Assembly: GCA_029962745.1 (NCBI GenBank)
Contig: CM057160.1
Coordinates: 3,726,433-3,790,432, forward strand
Origin: Echinometra lucunter
Taxonomy: Eukaryota; Echinodermata; Echinoidea; Camarodonta; Echinometridae
Direction: 5' to 3'
DNA length: 64,000 nt
Position numbers and translations under genes: made by a program. The notes below the pieces were generated by a model. The model ran no database searches, had not been told where the DNA came from, and was given only the letters and a program-made list of their open reading frames with translations. Of this stretch, positions 11,291 to 22,599 are shown piece by piece. Numbering within the stretch: the first letter of the stretch is position 1; every line of letters begins with the position of its first letter.

Positions 11291-13560
11291 TTACACACTA
11301 CCACATGCGTGTATTATAGCTCATCATGATTCAATCTGTAAACTGAAATTATTTTAGCTTGGATATATTTGATTTCACAAGTATTTATAAATTTTTAAAA
11401 TTTTGATTAAGATTTGTTTATGCTATTATACCTCAAAATCGCTGTCAGAGAAGCCTTGTCAAATGTAAAAGTGAAAGTGTGCAAGACACACATACAAACT
11501 ATGATTGTCATTCAATAAATGTCATATTCTCAATGTTTTACAGGATATGTGTGCTAAAACTGAACTTGATTCATGCAATGAAATGGATTTATTTGATTTC
11601 ATTTCAGTTTTATTCAATTTGCCAAGTATTAAACTTTTTTCAAGCTTTAATAAATGCTAAGGTAAATGTATATGTTAATAGTAAAGAAAATGAACTGAAC
11701 TACATGTACATGTAGATGGCTCATGAAAGCATTGCTACTCATACCTAGCATTCTATCCGAATTTCCAAATTGCAGAAAATTATGATTAAAATGCTCATAT
11801 TGACCAAAATCCCAACTCTTTTAAAGTCATTCTATAACTGCATGTCTTTGGCATAATACTTCATCACAGGAAGAAATTGCTAAGAAGTTTTCTTCAAGAA
11901 ACCTTAAAAGTATGCCGATAAATACAACCTATAGCAACAACTCCATGCAATCGGACGACAGGATCTTCAATGAGAATATATTAGACATAGACATACATGT
12001 ATTAATTAATTTACTAGACGAAAAGCAGCACGTGTGAATATCATTAGGTGAACGGCATTAGGCCCTGCCTCTTTCTGATCATTTGAAGGGACCAATAAGC
12101 ACCTGTTATTGCCATGATATCGATAACACTGTTGCATTATTCATATCTATTGCCCGTATCAATTTCATTGTGACACTTTGCTTTAATGCGGATTTGTTGT
12201 GCATTTATTGCGAATGCAGTAAGCTGAAGCTGATGGGCGTAATGTTTCATAACGTGTACAAACACATGCTACTCTTTGGAAGCATCTTACAAAATGAATT
12301 GTTCATTTTTAATCACGAATATATATGGATGCTTAGGTAGGCCTTCTAAAGGATCCGGACAAAATGGCGGAGCTTTAGGCCTGATATATACAAAAAGTGA
12401 CCAATATTATTGTTCAGAACTTCAGACAATAAGCTTAACTTTTGGCAGCAAAGTGATCACTTACATGTAAAAGAAAAAAAAGAAGGTTGATTATTGAATA
12501 TACCCAGATTCTCTTAAAGTTCAAGAAGTCCAAGTGGGCTAAGATGAAAAGGAATAATAACCTATACTGAGACTACAGGGGGCTCCCTTCGAGCAAATAC
12601 ATAGTATTGATTGCAACACATGTGATATGCAGTTAGGTCACCAAGACGAAACAAATCTAGGTCTTTTTAACCCAGAAAAGTAAAGAGAAGAGGTTACTTT
12701 GTATTCAAGACACAAGCACTGCTATACCATACCCTCTAAGCACAATGACGCTTTGCCCTGGTTTACTTTGACGAAAGAATTCTATTTTTCTAAGGTCATG
12801 ATTCGGCTACTGATATCGCATTTCAAAGCATGTTTTTGACTAGACAACATCTCAAATGATGATGCTAGAATTTCAAGTATTTTCACTTTGAAAAACAGAA
12901 GACAATATTTTACATATTGGAAGATTAATTTCCAAATTGAAAACAAGAGAAAGAATTTGTCCTTAGATGAAACTAAATAATCATTTAATCTTTTCAATTT
13001 TACAACTGTTGTAAACATACTTCAATAAAATCAAGATAAGCTTGATGCAAAATTGGAGGAGAAGTGAAGCCCTTTGAGGAAAAGAACTCAAATATATGTT
13101 GGAAAGGTAATGTATTGGCATCACAAGCAAATCTGGCAAGTTTGATAAGAAAGACAAAAATAGGCTTATCTTTGGGCAAACATATTGGCAATTCAGCCAA
13201 CATGATTGCTTGTAAACGACCAATCAAATGTAATTTTGGAACAGCCGGTCAGATCAAGGGAAACATTTTTCAATGAAAGGCATTTTTCCAATCCCACATC
13301 CTGTTGAAAAGGAAACTTTCGCTTGTGATTTTGCTCCGAAATGTCACGCAAGTCCAGGGGAAAACGATGGGTATTGAACTTGGCTGCTAAACACACTACA
13401 CAGCCCTACGGAGACTGGTGCAAAGCGTGTTCTCAGGGAATAACTGGCATGTTAGTCAATATTAACATTTCTCAGAGAATTGGCCCACACTGCCAGCTAG
13501 CCACTCATTTCTGTTTGCTTCCAGTTATCCTGTAATTCTAAGCTGTGCTGAGGCATTCAT
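11290..13560. other. Unique AT-rich non-coding sequence
   Basis: I find no repeat boundary or credible gene. A YY1-like word AAAATGGCGG lies near 12360. The frame opened by its ATG closes after four codons, so it does not mark a coding start. Confidence 0.45.
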
Positions 13561-13570
13561 GACTTCTTAA

Positions 13571-14080
13571 GGGGACAAAGCAACAACAAAAATTGTACAC
13601 AAATCATTTTTTTTCAGGTGATTGGTATACCTTCAAGTCACTCACATTAGTGAATAAAGATGACCAAGGAGAGTAAACAGTGAAAGTTTGAGCAAAATAG
13701 GACAATCTGTTGAAGAGTTATAAATTTTGAAAATTTAAGTAAATCCCATTATGGGGATCCTTGAGTTGGCAACTTTGCCAACATCTGTGATGTCATTGTG
13801 GACAACTCTCAATTCATTTCGTACATAACATTTCATTTTTCTTGAAAATGAAGAAAATGTTAAATTATGTGTACAAAATGAATGGAGAGTTGTCCATGAT
13901 GACATCACAGATACTGGCAATATTGCCAATTTAAGGATCCCACTAATAAGGATTTACTCAAACTTTCTAAGTTCATAACTCTTGAACAGATTGTCGGATT
14001 TTCTTCAAACTTTCACCACTTACTCTACTTGTTCTTCTTCATTCACTGGAAGCACACTAATGTCTGGGTTTCATTCTCCT
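13571..14080. mobile_element. Palindromic TTAA element (510 bp), family KP-2
   Basis: TTAA at 13567-13570 and 14081-14084 encloses a long imperfect palindrome. The arms meet near 13840-13860 and share blocks such as GGATCCTTGAGTTGGCAA against its inverted partner. The terminal bases (GGGGAC..., and AGGAGAA... on the other strand) after TTAA resemble Kolobok/T2-type MITEs, which begin TTAAAGG. It is related in design, though not closely in sequence, to 29483-30041 and 37762-38321. Confidence 0.7.
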
Positions 14081-14196
14081 TTAACTTTCATGTGTATGCA
14101 TGCGCATACATGTACACTGTCTAGTATTCCCAAGCAGATATTTTGTTTTATTTTTCATTACAGTTTATTCCATTTGAAAATAATTAACAAACATGT

Positions 14197-14317
14197 GGGG
14201 GGGGGGGGGGTTAAAGTAAGAGCTTTTATTTTTGTTCCACTAAACTGGCATGGAAACTCAGGCATACAGGCTAAATACATTACTGAATGATGGGTCTTTT
14301 TTTTTTTTTTTTTTTTT
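14197..14317. repeat. Poly(G) 14 and poly(T) 21 tracts
   Basis: Fourteen G at 14197-14210 and 21 T at 14297-14317. Runs this pure are likely length-variable and hard to sequence. They give spurious glycine- or lysine-rich frames. Confidence 0.95.
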
Positions 14318-14319
14318 GA

Positions 14320-17300
14320 GAGGGTGAAATATTGGCACAACAGTCACTTTTTTGGAATATACATGTATATCTGTATGTCACTTACCTGCAGAGAGAGATG
14401 GTAATGATGGCAGGACAAGATGAAAACATGCAAAGAAAAGAGAAAAAGAAAATGTTATTAGTACTGGCAAAATGTTAAATAAGTATATCATTAATCACTG
14501 TAGTTCCTTTGATTTGTGGCACACCTATACATTTCAATGATAATCTGTTTAGAGCCATGAAGGCCATTAGTTCTTCATATACACAGTGTGTTTCTTTTCT
14601 CATCAGTTACTTAAGAAATAATGTCTTGATAGATTTGTAAAACTCATATCAAAGTTCCATTCCTCCTCTTTTACCAAATATGCCGTGATATCGCCATGCA
14701 TGCATGAATATGAATGGTATCAAACTGAGTAGTCCAAATTAGTTGGTGCACAGAAGTCATGAATAATTTACATTAAAATGAAAATAAAGAAAAATTAAGA
14801 AAAAATAAAGATAGGAAATCTTTCATGATGTTCTTTTATCAGTCATGTTTGTAGTTTTGAAATGAGACTGGGGTCCATATTTAGCCCTAAAGTCCTTCCA
14901 CATGACCTCCTGTGCCATCTCTCCAAGCAAAGGAGAGGATCAATGTGTTGATTGCTACTATAGTGAGCAAATCACTTTCAGCATGGGCACATTTTACGTG
15001 TGATAACTCAATTATCTCTAGCTCCACTATCATAAATTTGGTGTCATATGAAAGAAGAGAAAAATGACTTTTAATGATGATGCATTATCATACGTTTAGC
15101 TTCATTTATTTGATGAGATATTGATGAAGAAATTTAGGTTTGGTATTTTTTCTAAGAAATACAGTGTATAACATCTCTTATCAATACTCCTCTGGCTCTC
15201 ACTGATGTTACACATTTGAGAAGTCTTGGAGATAATTGTGACAGGGAGAAAATTGTTAGGTCAATCAAGGAGGAGATCGCGCCTACTCATCATAACTGAT
15301 TAACTCCACAATGACCTCCTGAAAAGTGGATCGGCCTGCGTTTGACCAGTGCAAATGACCGCAATGATCGTATATAAAATTAAAGAGGGTAACCACATCT
15401 AGCGTTTATTTTCTTTATGCCTGCACACACTGGTGTACAAGCATCGTGCCCTTGAAGGCTACGATAACTGAGGAACATGTGGTTGCGTATGACATCATTG
15501 ACCAAAACCTCAAGTAATGTCAATCTGTTGACTACTGAATTCTTTCATTTTGATCAACACAATGCTGTTGGAACACAAGAGACAGAAGGTTCAAACCCAG
15601 TCAGAACACAGATCAGGAATTCCATGAATCATGTATCAAAGTGGGAATTTGTCGCATCAGCACAATAATGCCTTTACGCAATGCGATAGGCCTTCTCTCA
15701 AATCAAAGAAAGAAGAAAATTTGCTGTAAAACACTTCATTATTTCTTCAAAACCTATCCAACAGGAAGGTAACAGGAACTCCAAAACAAAAGTCGAAAGT
15801 GTCACAACTAGATTTTCATTAATAAGAGCTTTTTTAAAATAAAATATGTTGTATTTGTTGAGAGCTTTTCTGCGGACAATACATTTGGGGACGTTTTGTG
15901 CTGGCATGAGGAAATTTCCTTCCTGTTACAAGTGGGTAGGGCGAGAGGCACTAAATGCAAAATTATAACAATGTGGTAAAACCATATCCTTAATTTTCCA
16001 GTTATACTGTTGGAATACAATGACTAAATCTAGGTTTCTTCTGCAAGAACTATGTTTGATAGAAAAAGAGAAGATTAGAGAATTCCTATCATCCTGACAA
16101 GATAAGAATGGAAGAGGAGAAGGGTGATTCCAAGTCCACATCAGAAAAGAATCAAGTATTGTAAATAACATCTACTAACCCAACTTTACTTCCATCCAAT
16201 CCCCTTGTTCAGAGCTAAAGCCTATTTTTTTCTACAAAAAGCATGAATTCATGACACCTACAACTGTATTCCACCCTTAGCACAGATACATGTACATATA
16301 TACTGTTAATGGGCCATATGTCAAACGGAGGGCACCACTTCCTATCTGTCAAGGGGCACTTCAGAAAAATAACCTTTTCCTATCAAGTAGTTGGCCAAGA
16401 AAATGAATTGGGGCAGGGAAGGGTCCTGTGCAGCCCTCAAGTGTACTCTACAGGAACAGGACAGAGTGTATTAAAGCAGTGTGTCCCCCTGAGTGTGGAG
16501 AACTCTGGCAGTAAGGGGTGGCTTGAAGGATGCTTGGATGTACCCCCAGGGGCACACCCTTGAGTTTCTTCCTCTGGGTGATAGACAGGAGAGTATTCCC
16601 ACCTGTCCAACATTTCAAGAGACAAACATGGTGCAGTCGACTTACATGTATTTCATTGAAGTTTTACATTTTATGGGATTGATACATTTAGGGATTTGAA
16701 CATGAACCTTCTAAAATCTAAAGGTACAAGTAAGAAACCCCACAGCTATAGAGTGTAAACTATTTGGGAAGTCAGTTCATTTCAACAATAGGCAAATAAT
16801 AGAAAACATCTGGGCTTGCCATTCAATGAATTGCACTCATATCGACACTACTTTAACATCTACCCTAGATAAGGACTAATCTAAAATGTCGTTTAAAATA
16901 TCTAGTTTCTACAAAGAAGTGAGTTTTGAGATTTAAGCAAGTCATGTACTACATGTACAATTATGTATATCTGAAGAAAAGAAAAAGAAAAACAGAAAAA
17001 TGTAAAGTAAAGCAAGAAAAAGGTGAGCAAAACCTTCTTAAAGTTTGAAACACCACGACATAAACAGTTGTCCTAAACATTTTGATATATTTCAACAAAC
17101 GAGCACAAACTTCTCAAAACTGTTCAATGATATCTCTCAGCAGAAATGGAATGGGAAAATATTGCTTACATTTACGGGAAACTGAGTATCCACAGTCAAT
17201 GGTTGACTGTTGACTAAATTGAATTCCAATATTCCAGCTTTGAAAATGGAGCAGACAGATTTCCGAGGCTTAGAACTCATCCCTGAATCTGTGCTATTAC

Positions 17301-17720
17301 ATGTCATTGACCTCAATATGAAAGCGCAATCACTGTGTACATGTGCTAGTCTGGTATTCTAGACTGGAGTCAAATGCTGGAAAGCTTTACATGTGCTTCA
17401 GCAAGTGTAGAATGCATTCATGGTTAATGCCTTTCAAAGTTTCAACTGCTAACAACCAGTTAATCCTGATTATTTAAATCTTGTTAGACCTTATTGAAAG
17501 CATTACTTCGGGCCAAGTATTATAAGTTTTAAAAGTCCTTTTCTTATCTAACCTGTCACATTCAGAATGATGTGCATAGATATCTTGCATTCAAAAAATG
17601 CATTAGCAAATATTTCTAAGAAATTTAACAGACATTCTATTTTTTCAAAGTTGCACTAATACAATTTTTGTGTGTGGTTACTTCTAATCAAAACATTTAA
17701 ACTAGCAGCCAACTTAGATC
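14320..17720. other. Unique non-coding stretch
   Basis: A possible decayed relative of the 72-bp element lies near 15522-15590 (GTTGACTACTGAATTCTTTC). The sequence at 15586-15600 has a B-box-like word (GGTTCAAACCC) but no A-box I trust. The 84-codon frame at 16309-16563 has no domain. The remainder is featureless. Confidence 0.4.
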
Positions 17721-17726
17721 TATGTG

Positions 17727-18101
17727 CAGGGTTCTCACTAGAAAAAAATCCACACATGGTTCCCCCTCTGTGCCAAGCGCGGAATTTTCGGAAGTTTTAC
17801 GAAAGTTTTACGGAATAACACCTAAAGTTAGGTGTGGCAGCAGTATATGCTATAGCAAAAGGATGAAAAATACTTCTTGGTAAGTAGGAGTTGTCTACTA
17901 ATGGCATTATAGTAAAAATACATTGCCAAAAAGCAAAACAATCTGTGGCATTTATCATTATTGTTAGGAATATATACTCCAATGTTTTTTTACCCTTGTT
18001 GCCACGCATGGTGCAGCAATTTCACACATGGTTCTTCCTTGTCTGAAATCCTTTACGCATGGTATTGGAACCATGGGTGTTATGTACTGGCGAGAACCAT
18101 G
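17727..18101 (-). mobile_element. hAT-type MITE family hA-1, copy 1 (375 bp)
   Basis: An exact 8-bp target duplication, TCTATGTG, stands at 17719-17726 and 18102-18109. The ends are CAGGGTTCTCACTAG and, on the other strand, CATGGTTCTCGCCAG. The 8-bp duplication with CA...TG ends is the hAT signature. Two more copies occur in the opposite orientation at 20665 and 62461. A 70-codon minus-strand frame (17797-18009) is shared with the other copies but matches nothing I know. Confidence 0.88.
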
Positions 18102-18371
18102 TCTATGTGATCAAAGTTCCCATTTCCATCAGAATGAAGTCCATCTACACAGTATAAACTGCCTACTGCAACACCGATAAAACTCCACATTAACTGTATA
18201 TAACTGTACAGTAGCAATAAGCAATTATTAAGACACTCTTCAAGTGTGAAATGGGTCTGTGCATGTATGTAGAGAAATACCAATCTTCTCGTCTGAACAA
18301 GGCCACAGGTCCAGCAGGTCAATCCAGGGTTATGTCACTTCCCTGTCAAGGGCAATGGTCACAGATCCTTA

Positions 18372-18952
18372 GGGCTTGTTCAGATATGAATACTGGACCA
18401 AAATTGGCATCTTCTATTGACGCAAGTAATTGCAGGGATAACTGGTTTTTTTTCTTTTTTTACGGAACTTTTTATACATTTTATTTTTCAATTTAATTTT
18501 TTTTTCAGCAATTTGAGTGTTACCCATGGTTTCTTTATTTGATTTTTCTTACTACTCTTAACAAATATAAATGATTCATTATAATGTCTTTGAAAGTTAG
18601 AAAAAAAAATATCATAAGCATCATTGGGAGCTTTACTTTCATATACATCTAACCATTGTTCAGAACATAGTTTACGGAGAAATGATTTATTTGTGTTGTC
18701 GTTGATAATTCTTATACTCCTTTCTATCTCACTCTTTCGGAATGTCTTATGTTACCAAACACCTTTTCAAAGTATGTTGTGATGGGTATGTCTGCGCAAT
18801 ATTTGAACAAAACTCTCTTTTATTTGAGAGTTGACGCATTAATGCGCATTCCTAAACATAAGTGGGGTGATTTTGTTGCGCCATATCTGAACACTAAAAA
18901 TGTCGCAGGGATTTGTTGCGGGGGATTTGTCGCATCATATCTGAACAAGCCT
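18372..18952 (+). mobile_element. Harbinger-like TIR element (581 bp)
   Basis: The ends GGGCTTGTTCAGATATGA and (reverse complement of the right end) AGGCTTGTTCAGATATGA match over 18 bp, flanked by TTA at 18369-18371 and 18953-18955. A 3-bp TWA target duplication is typical of PIF/Harbinger. The right part (18786-18885) is homologous to 26967-27055 in reverse orientation. Non-coding. Confidence 0.7.
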
Positions 18953-18959
18953 TTATAAT

Positions 18960-19690
18960 ATGAAATGGTTCCCTGTCTCACATCTGGTCGCAGTACACAA
19001 AGACAAATGTCTATACAGTGTCTGGTACAGCCCCAGGTCAAGCCATGATTATCCCCTGCCCTTGCACTGACATCAGTCTTTGTCCATCAACTACAACTTC
19101 ATAACACTAACTTGAGGTATTGTAACACTGGCCAACCAGGAACAAGATAACTAGCCTGTCAGCAAGAAGTCTGCAGGTACCAACCCTTGCCAGAGAAATG
19201 TCACAGAGTTTGAGGCTGAGCAGTAGACCACATGACCTACTGCATGCCATAGGACCCTATCCACAGCAAAGAGACTGGCAAAGTTAGGGTCAGCTCAGGG
19301 CTTTACAGGATTGTCTTTAAGTTGAAATAGAGTCTGTGTTAACAGACTAGTGAGGAGAATTTGAAAAGGTGTAGTCAGAGAAAATATTCAAGGAAAATTT
19401 ATTAGATATTGTCGATGACCATGCTTCAAAATACAAGCAAAATATCTCAGAAACTGTCTTCGTTCAAGAAGTTAAGACTTTTTGTTTTGTGCTATCAAAA
19501 CCACCTCTCCTCATCAAATTTCCACACAATTTCTCTCAAGTATAGAGAAAAATATTGCAATTTGTATCTTTGCACTTTTGCATTTTTCCCATTTTTAAAA
19601 AATCTTTTCCCCTCTTTCTTCATAAAAGTTTTCATTAGCATTGTACCTTCCATGCATTTACACCTCATTTCTCTCAATCAGACCAAGAGC
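18960..19690. other. Unique non-coding sequence
   Basis: No repeat or gene recognised. The 123-codon plus-strand frame at 19409-19780 runs into the neighbouring TIR element, is rich in F, S, L and K, and has no domain, so I treat it as chance. Confidence 0.45.
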
Positions 19691-20132
19691 ATGTTTATTA
19701 AGGGTAACAGAGGGCTAATAAGCGACCCAAGTTCCGAACTAGCTTACCCGTTACCCTCGATAAACACGACGGAGACTTGATTACCGAACTAGCTTACCGG
19801 ACTTGAGTTCCGCAAAAAAGGGGGATTTGATTTCCCGTTGAATGAGATCGGCAACTCCAGTCGTGGCAATAGACACAACGCGACTTCGGTCGCATTTCGT
19901 TTGGGAACTTTGGACTCCTGTTTCCGGATGAGATAAAAAGTAATAAGCCCGCCAGATTTAACCTTCACTGCCAGGTCATTTGCAGCTGGGCATGGGCTTG
20001 ACGGTTTCGGGAACTCAGATCGTAACGGCAAACACGACATCCAGAAAGACTACCCATGGTGAGCGCAATTTGTGTTCGCGACTCAAGTACCCATTTCTAA
20101 TTTCTAGAAATCGAGTTCCCCCAATAAACACA
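19691..20132 (-). mobile_element. TIR element family GT-1, copy 1 (about 440 bp)
   Basis: The ends are ATGTTTATTAAGGGTAAC and, inverted, GTGTGTTTATTGGGGGAAC. The body is near-identical to the reverse complement of 61093-61505, which defines the boundaries. It is GC-richer than the flanks. An 83-codon minus-strand frame (19789-20040) is shared with the other copy (107 codons there) but has no known domain. The target duplication is not resolved. Confidence 0.75.
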
Positions 20133-20134
20133 CC

Positions 20135-20660
20135 CCAATATTGATATTTTCATTAGTCATGGGCCTAATAATATAAACACAGATTCTATTAACGATTTCA
20201 AATCTTAACACTTTTTCAAATGGTATGTAGGGTCATGATTCAACACAGCTCCCTTTATATTATGCCTGTAGAACCACAACATATCACTGCACCGGTACTG
20301 ATGGAGAACCGTGGTCATAAATATGAACCAAGCATATGTACATGTAACAATACACTGTGGAACCATTGATTCAAAAATATTGCACACCCTGGAATATGTC
20401 TAAGTGTGAACATATCGTGAAAAGCCCCCAAGCTTAACTTTTGATCCCAAGGCATTCCAAAGTTGTCTGTTTACATGTTCGTAAGTCAAGTTCTTCTTTT
20501 CCCCAGTTCAGGCTAAATTTGACTCACTTCTAACCCAGGACCATCCATGCTCCAGACATTCCAAAGATAATTTTAAGTTGAGGAAAGATGGGGGTGCATC
20601 CTACTGTACATACAAAAATAGAATTCATTTTTTCAGCAGTTTTGGCCATATACATACACG
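20135..20660. other. Unique non-coding sequence
   Basis: No gene, repeat or RNA recognised between two TIR elements. Short frames only. Confidence 0.45.
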
Positions 20661-20664
20661 CTAG

Positions 20665-21028
20665 CATGGTTCTCGCCAGTACATAACACCCATGGTTCCG
20701 ATACCATGCGTAAAGGATTTCAGACAAGAAAGAACCATGTGTGAAATTGCTGCATCATGCGTGGCAACAAGGGTAAAAAAATATTGGAGTATATATTCCT
20801 AACAATAATGATAAATGCCACAGATTGTTTTGCTTTTTGGCAATGTATTTTTGCTATTATGCCATTAGTAGACAACTCCTGCTCACCAAGAAGTATTTTT
20901 CATCCTTTTGCTATAGCATATACTGCTGCCACACCTAACTTTAGGTGCTATTCCGTAAAACTTCCGAAAATTACGCGCTTTGCGCAGAGGGGGAACCATG
21001 TGTGGATTTTTTTCTAGTGAGAACCCTG
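20665..21028 (+). mobile_element. hAT-type MITE family hA-1, copy 2 (364 bp)
   Basis: An exact 8-bp target duplication, CACGCTAG, stands at 20657-20664 and 21029-21036. The sequence is highly similar to 17727-18101 (inverted) and 62461-62813 (direct). Its 86-codon plus-strand frame begins MRGNKGKK like copy 1. Confidence 0.9.
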
Positions 21029-21029
21029 C

Positions 21030-21820
21030 ACGCTAGCTACCATCTGTGAAAAGTTCATACAGATCTGTTACTCAAATATCCTTTATACTTGTGTTATGAA
21101 TTGTAAAAAAAAAAGAAAATAATGATTTAAAATATCTTTGGAGTTTCAAATACAAAGGTTATATTTGAGTAACAAATTTATATCCAAATGATATGAAGAA
21201 AGTAGAGAACAGCATAAGTGTGCACAACATATTATCACTCCAGAAAATAAAGTAAAAATTAGAGGACCCTTTTTCTAAAGCTTTAACAAAAATACATCAT
21301 TAGGGCATAGCGTAAGGATTCTTCTCATGGATTCTAAGGTGGAAGTAATAAGATCCATACAGCAAAAGTTCACAAAGATTATTTTTCATAAAAACAAGCA
21401 ATAAATTTGGAAAACCAAAAACAGTAGTCAGTAATAAGCACCGATACTGTTCCGGGAGCATGTTTACGACTTTATACAACTGGGAAATTTAGTAGGGCAT
21501 GTGGTAAAGTGTATGTTATACAAGATAACAGGTAATCGGTTTTGAGAATACAGTTAATGTTATAAATAAAATAAAAAATTAGTATATCCATCAAAGACAA
21601 CATTCCCAACATGCCTCACAGCGGTTTTCACACTTCAAAGAAGAGTCTTTATCTCTCCACCTGCTTTAGCGCAGGAGAAAATGTCAAACCACCTCTATGT
21701 TATTTATCGAGTGTCGTCAAGCGATCTGTATCATTAATCACTGAACATGAACTTGATTTATTTCAACAACAAACCCAGGCCATAAAGCATAGCTCAAGGA
21801 GAGAGTTCGCAGCAGCACTT
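21030..21820. other. Unique AT-rich non-coding sequence
   Basis: Nothing recognised. The plus-strand frame 21611-21967 crosses into the neighbouring TIR element and is not credible as a gene. Confidence 0.45.
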
Positions 21821-21824
21821 CTAA

Positions 21825-22523
21825 TGCCGTGTTTACACAGTGACTCGGCTCGAGTGTTGAATCCTCAAGCAGGGTTGAACACTGCGAAGAGGGCAACTGT
21901 GATCGTGTTTATACCGAAACGAAAAAAGGCGAGTTCAACACGGCCCGCGGATCACGAACGGAAGTAGAATTAACGTCACAAATGCGGGAAATTTGCCTCC
22001 GACTACATTTTTCCACAACGTTCACAACACAATATGTTAAACACTGAACATCGAGAGTGAGGCTGGGTTATGTTAGTTATAAAACTGCCGTGGTGACAGC
22101 ACTATATTGAATATACAGAAGAATAAGTAATGCAAGGATCATACCAAACAGTGATTTACCATACAAACAATTTTACGAGCAAGAGTAGAATTTCACAATC
22201 CCTAAAAAGAGTATTTTTTACCTAGGGAAATCGAGCGAAGGCAGGGGCATAGCAAGGACAAGAGAGCTATCTCGCGCGATACCGGATGCAGCTATTCCGT
22301 GTTCGACCTAGGTCACAAGGGTTCGACACGGCTTTCTGTTTACAAAAATAGACGAGTCTGACTTGGCTCGCGGGTTGAAACCTACGATTCTGGCGGATCA
22401 AAAAAGCGGTGTTCGACACGGCTCGCGGATCACACTGATCACGTTTACACAACGTAAAAGTGCTATGTTGAGCACGGGTCGCATGTTGAACCCCCGAGCC
22501 GAGTCACTGTGTAAACACAGTAT
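21825..22523. mobile_element. GC-rich TIR element (699 bp), TAA-flanked
   Basis: TAA stands at 21822-21824 and 22524-22526. The ends share TGTTTACACAGTGACTCGGC in inverted orientation, extending through CTCG. The inner arms repeat the motif CACGGC(T/C)CGCGGATCAC several times in both orientations. The 3-bp duplication suggests PIF/Harbinger. No transposase. Directly after it a small hairpin (AAAGGACTG / CAGTCCTTT, 22526-22552) may be the target or a separate remnant. Confidence 0.65.
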
Positions 22524-22599
22524 TAAAGGACTGTGTGCCCGCAGTCCTTTAGGGAATTCCTACATTCCTATCAACATCATGAATCATTGTTAGAGATAC

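Noticed and set aside
12355..12370. YY1-like AAAATGGCGG as a possible housekeeping gene start
   Set aside because: The frame closes after four codons and no exon follows.
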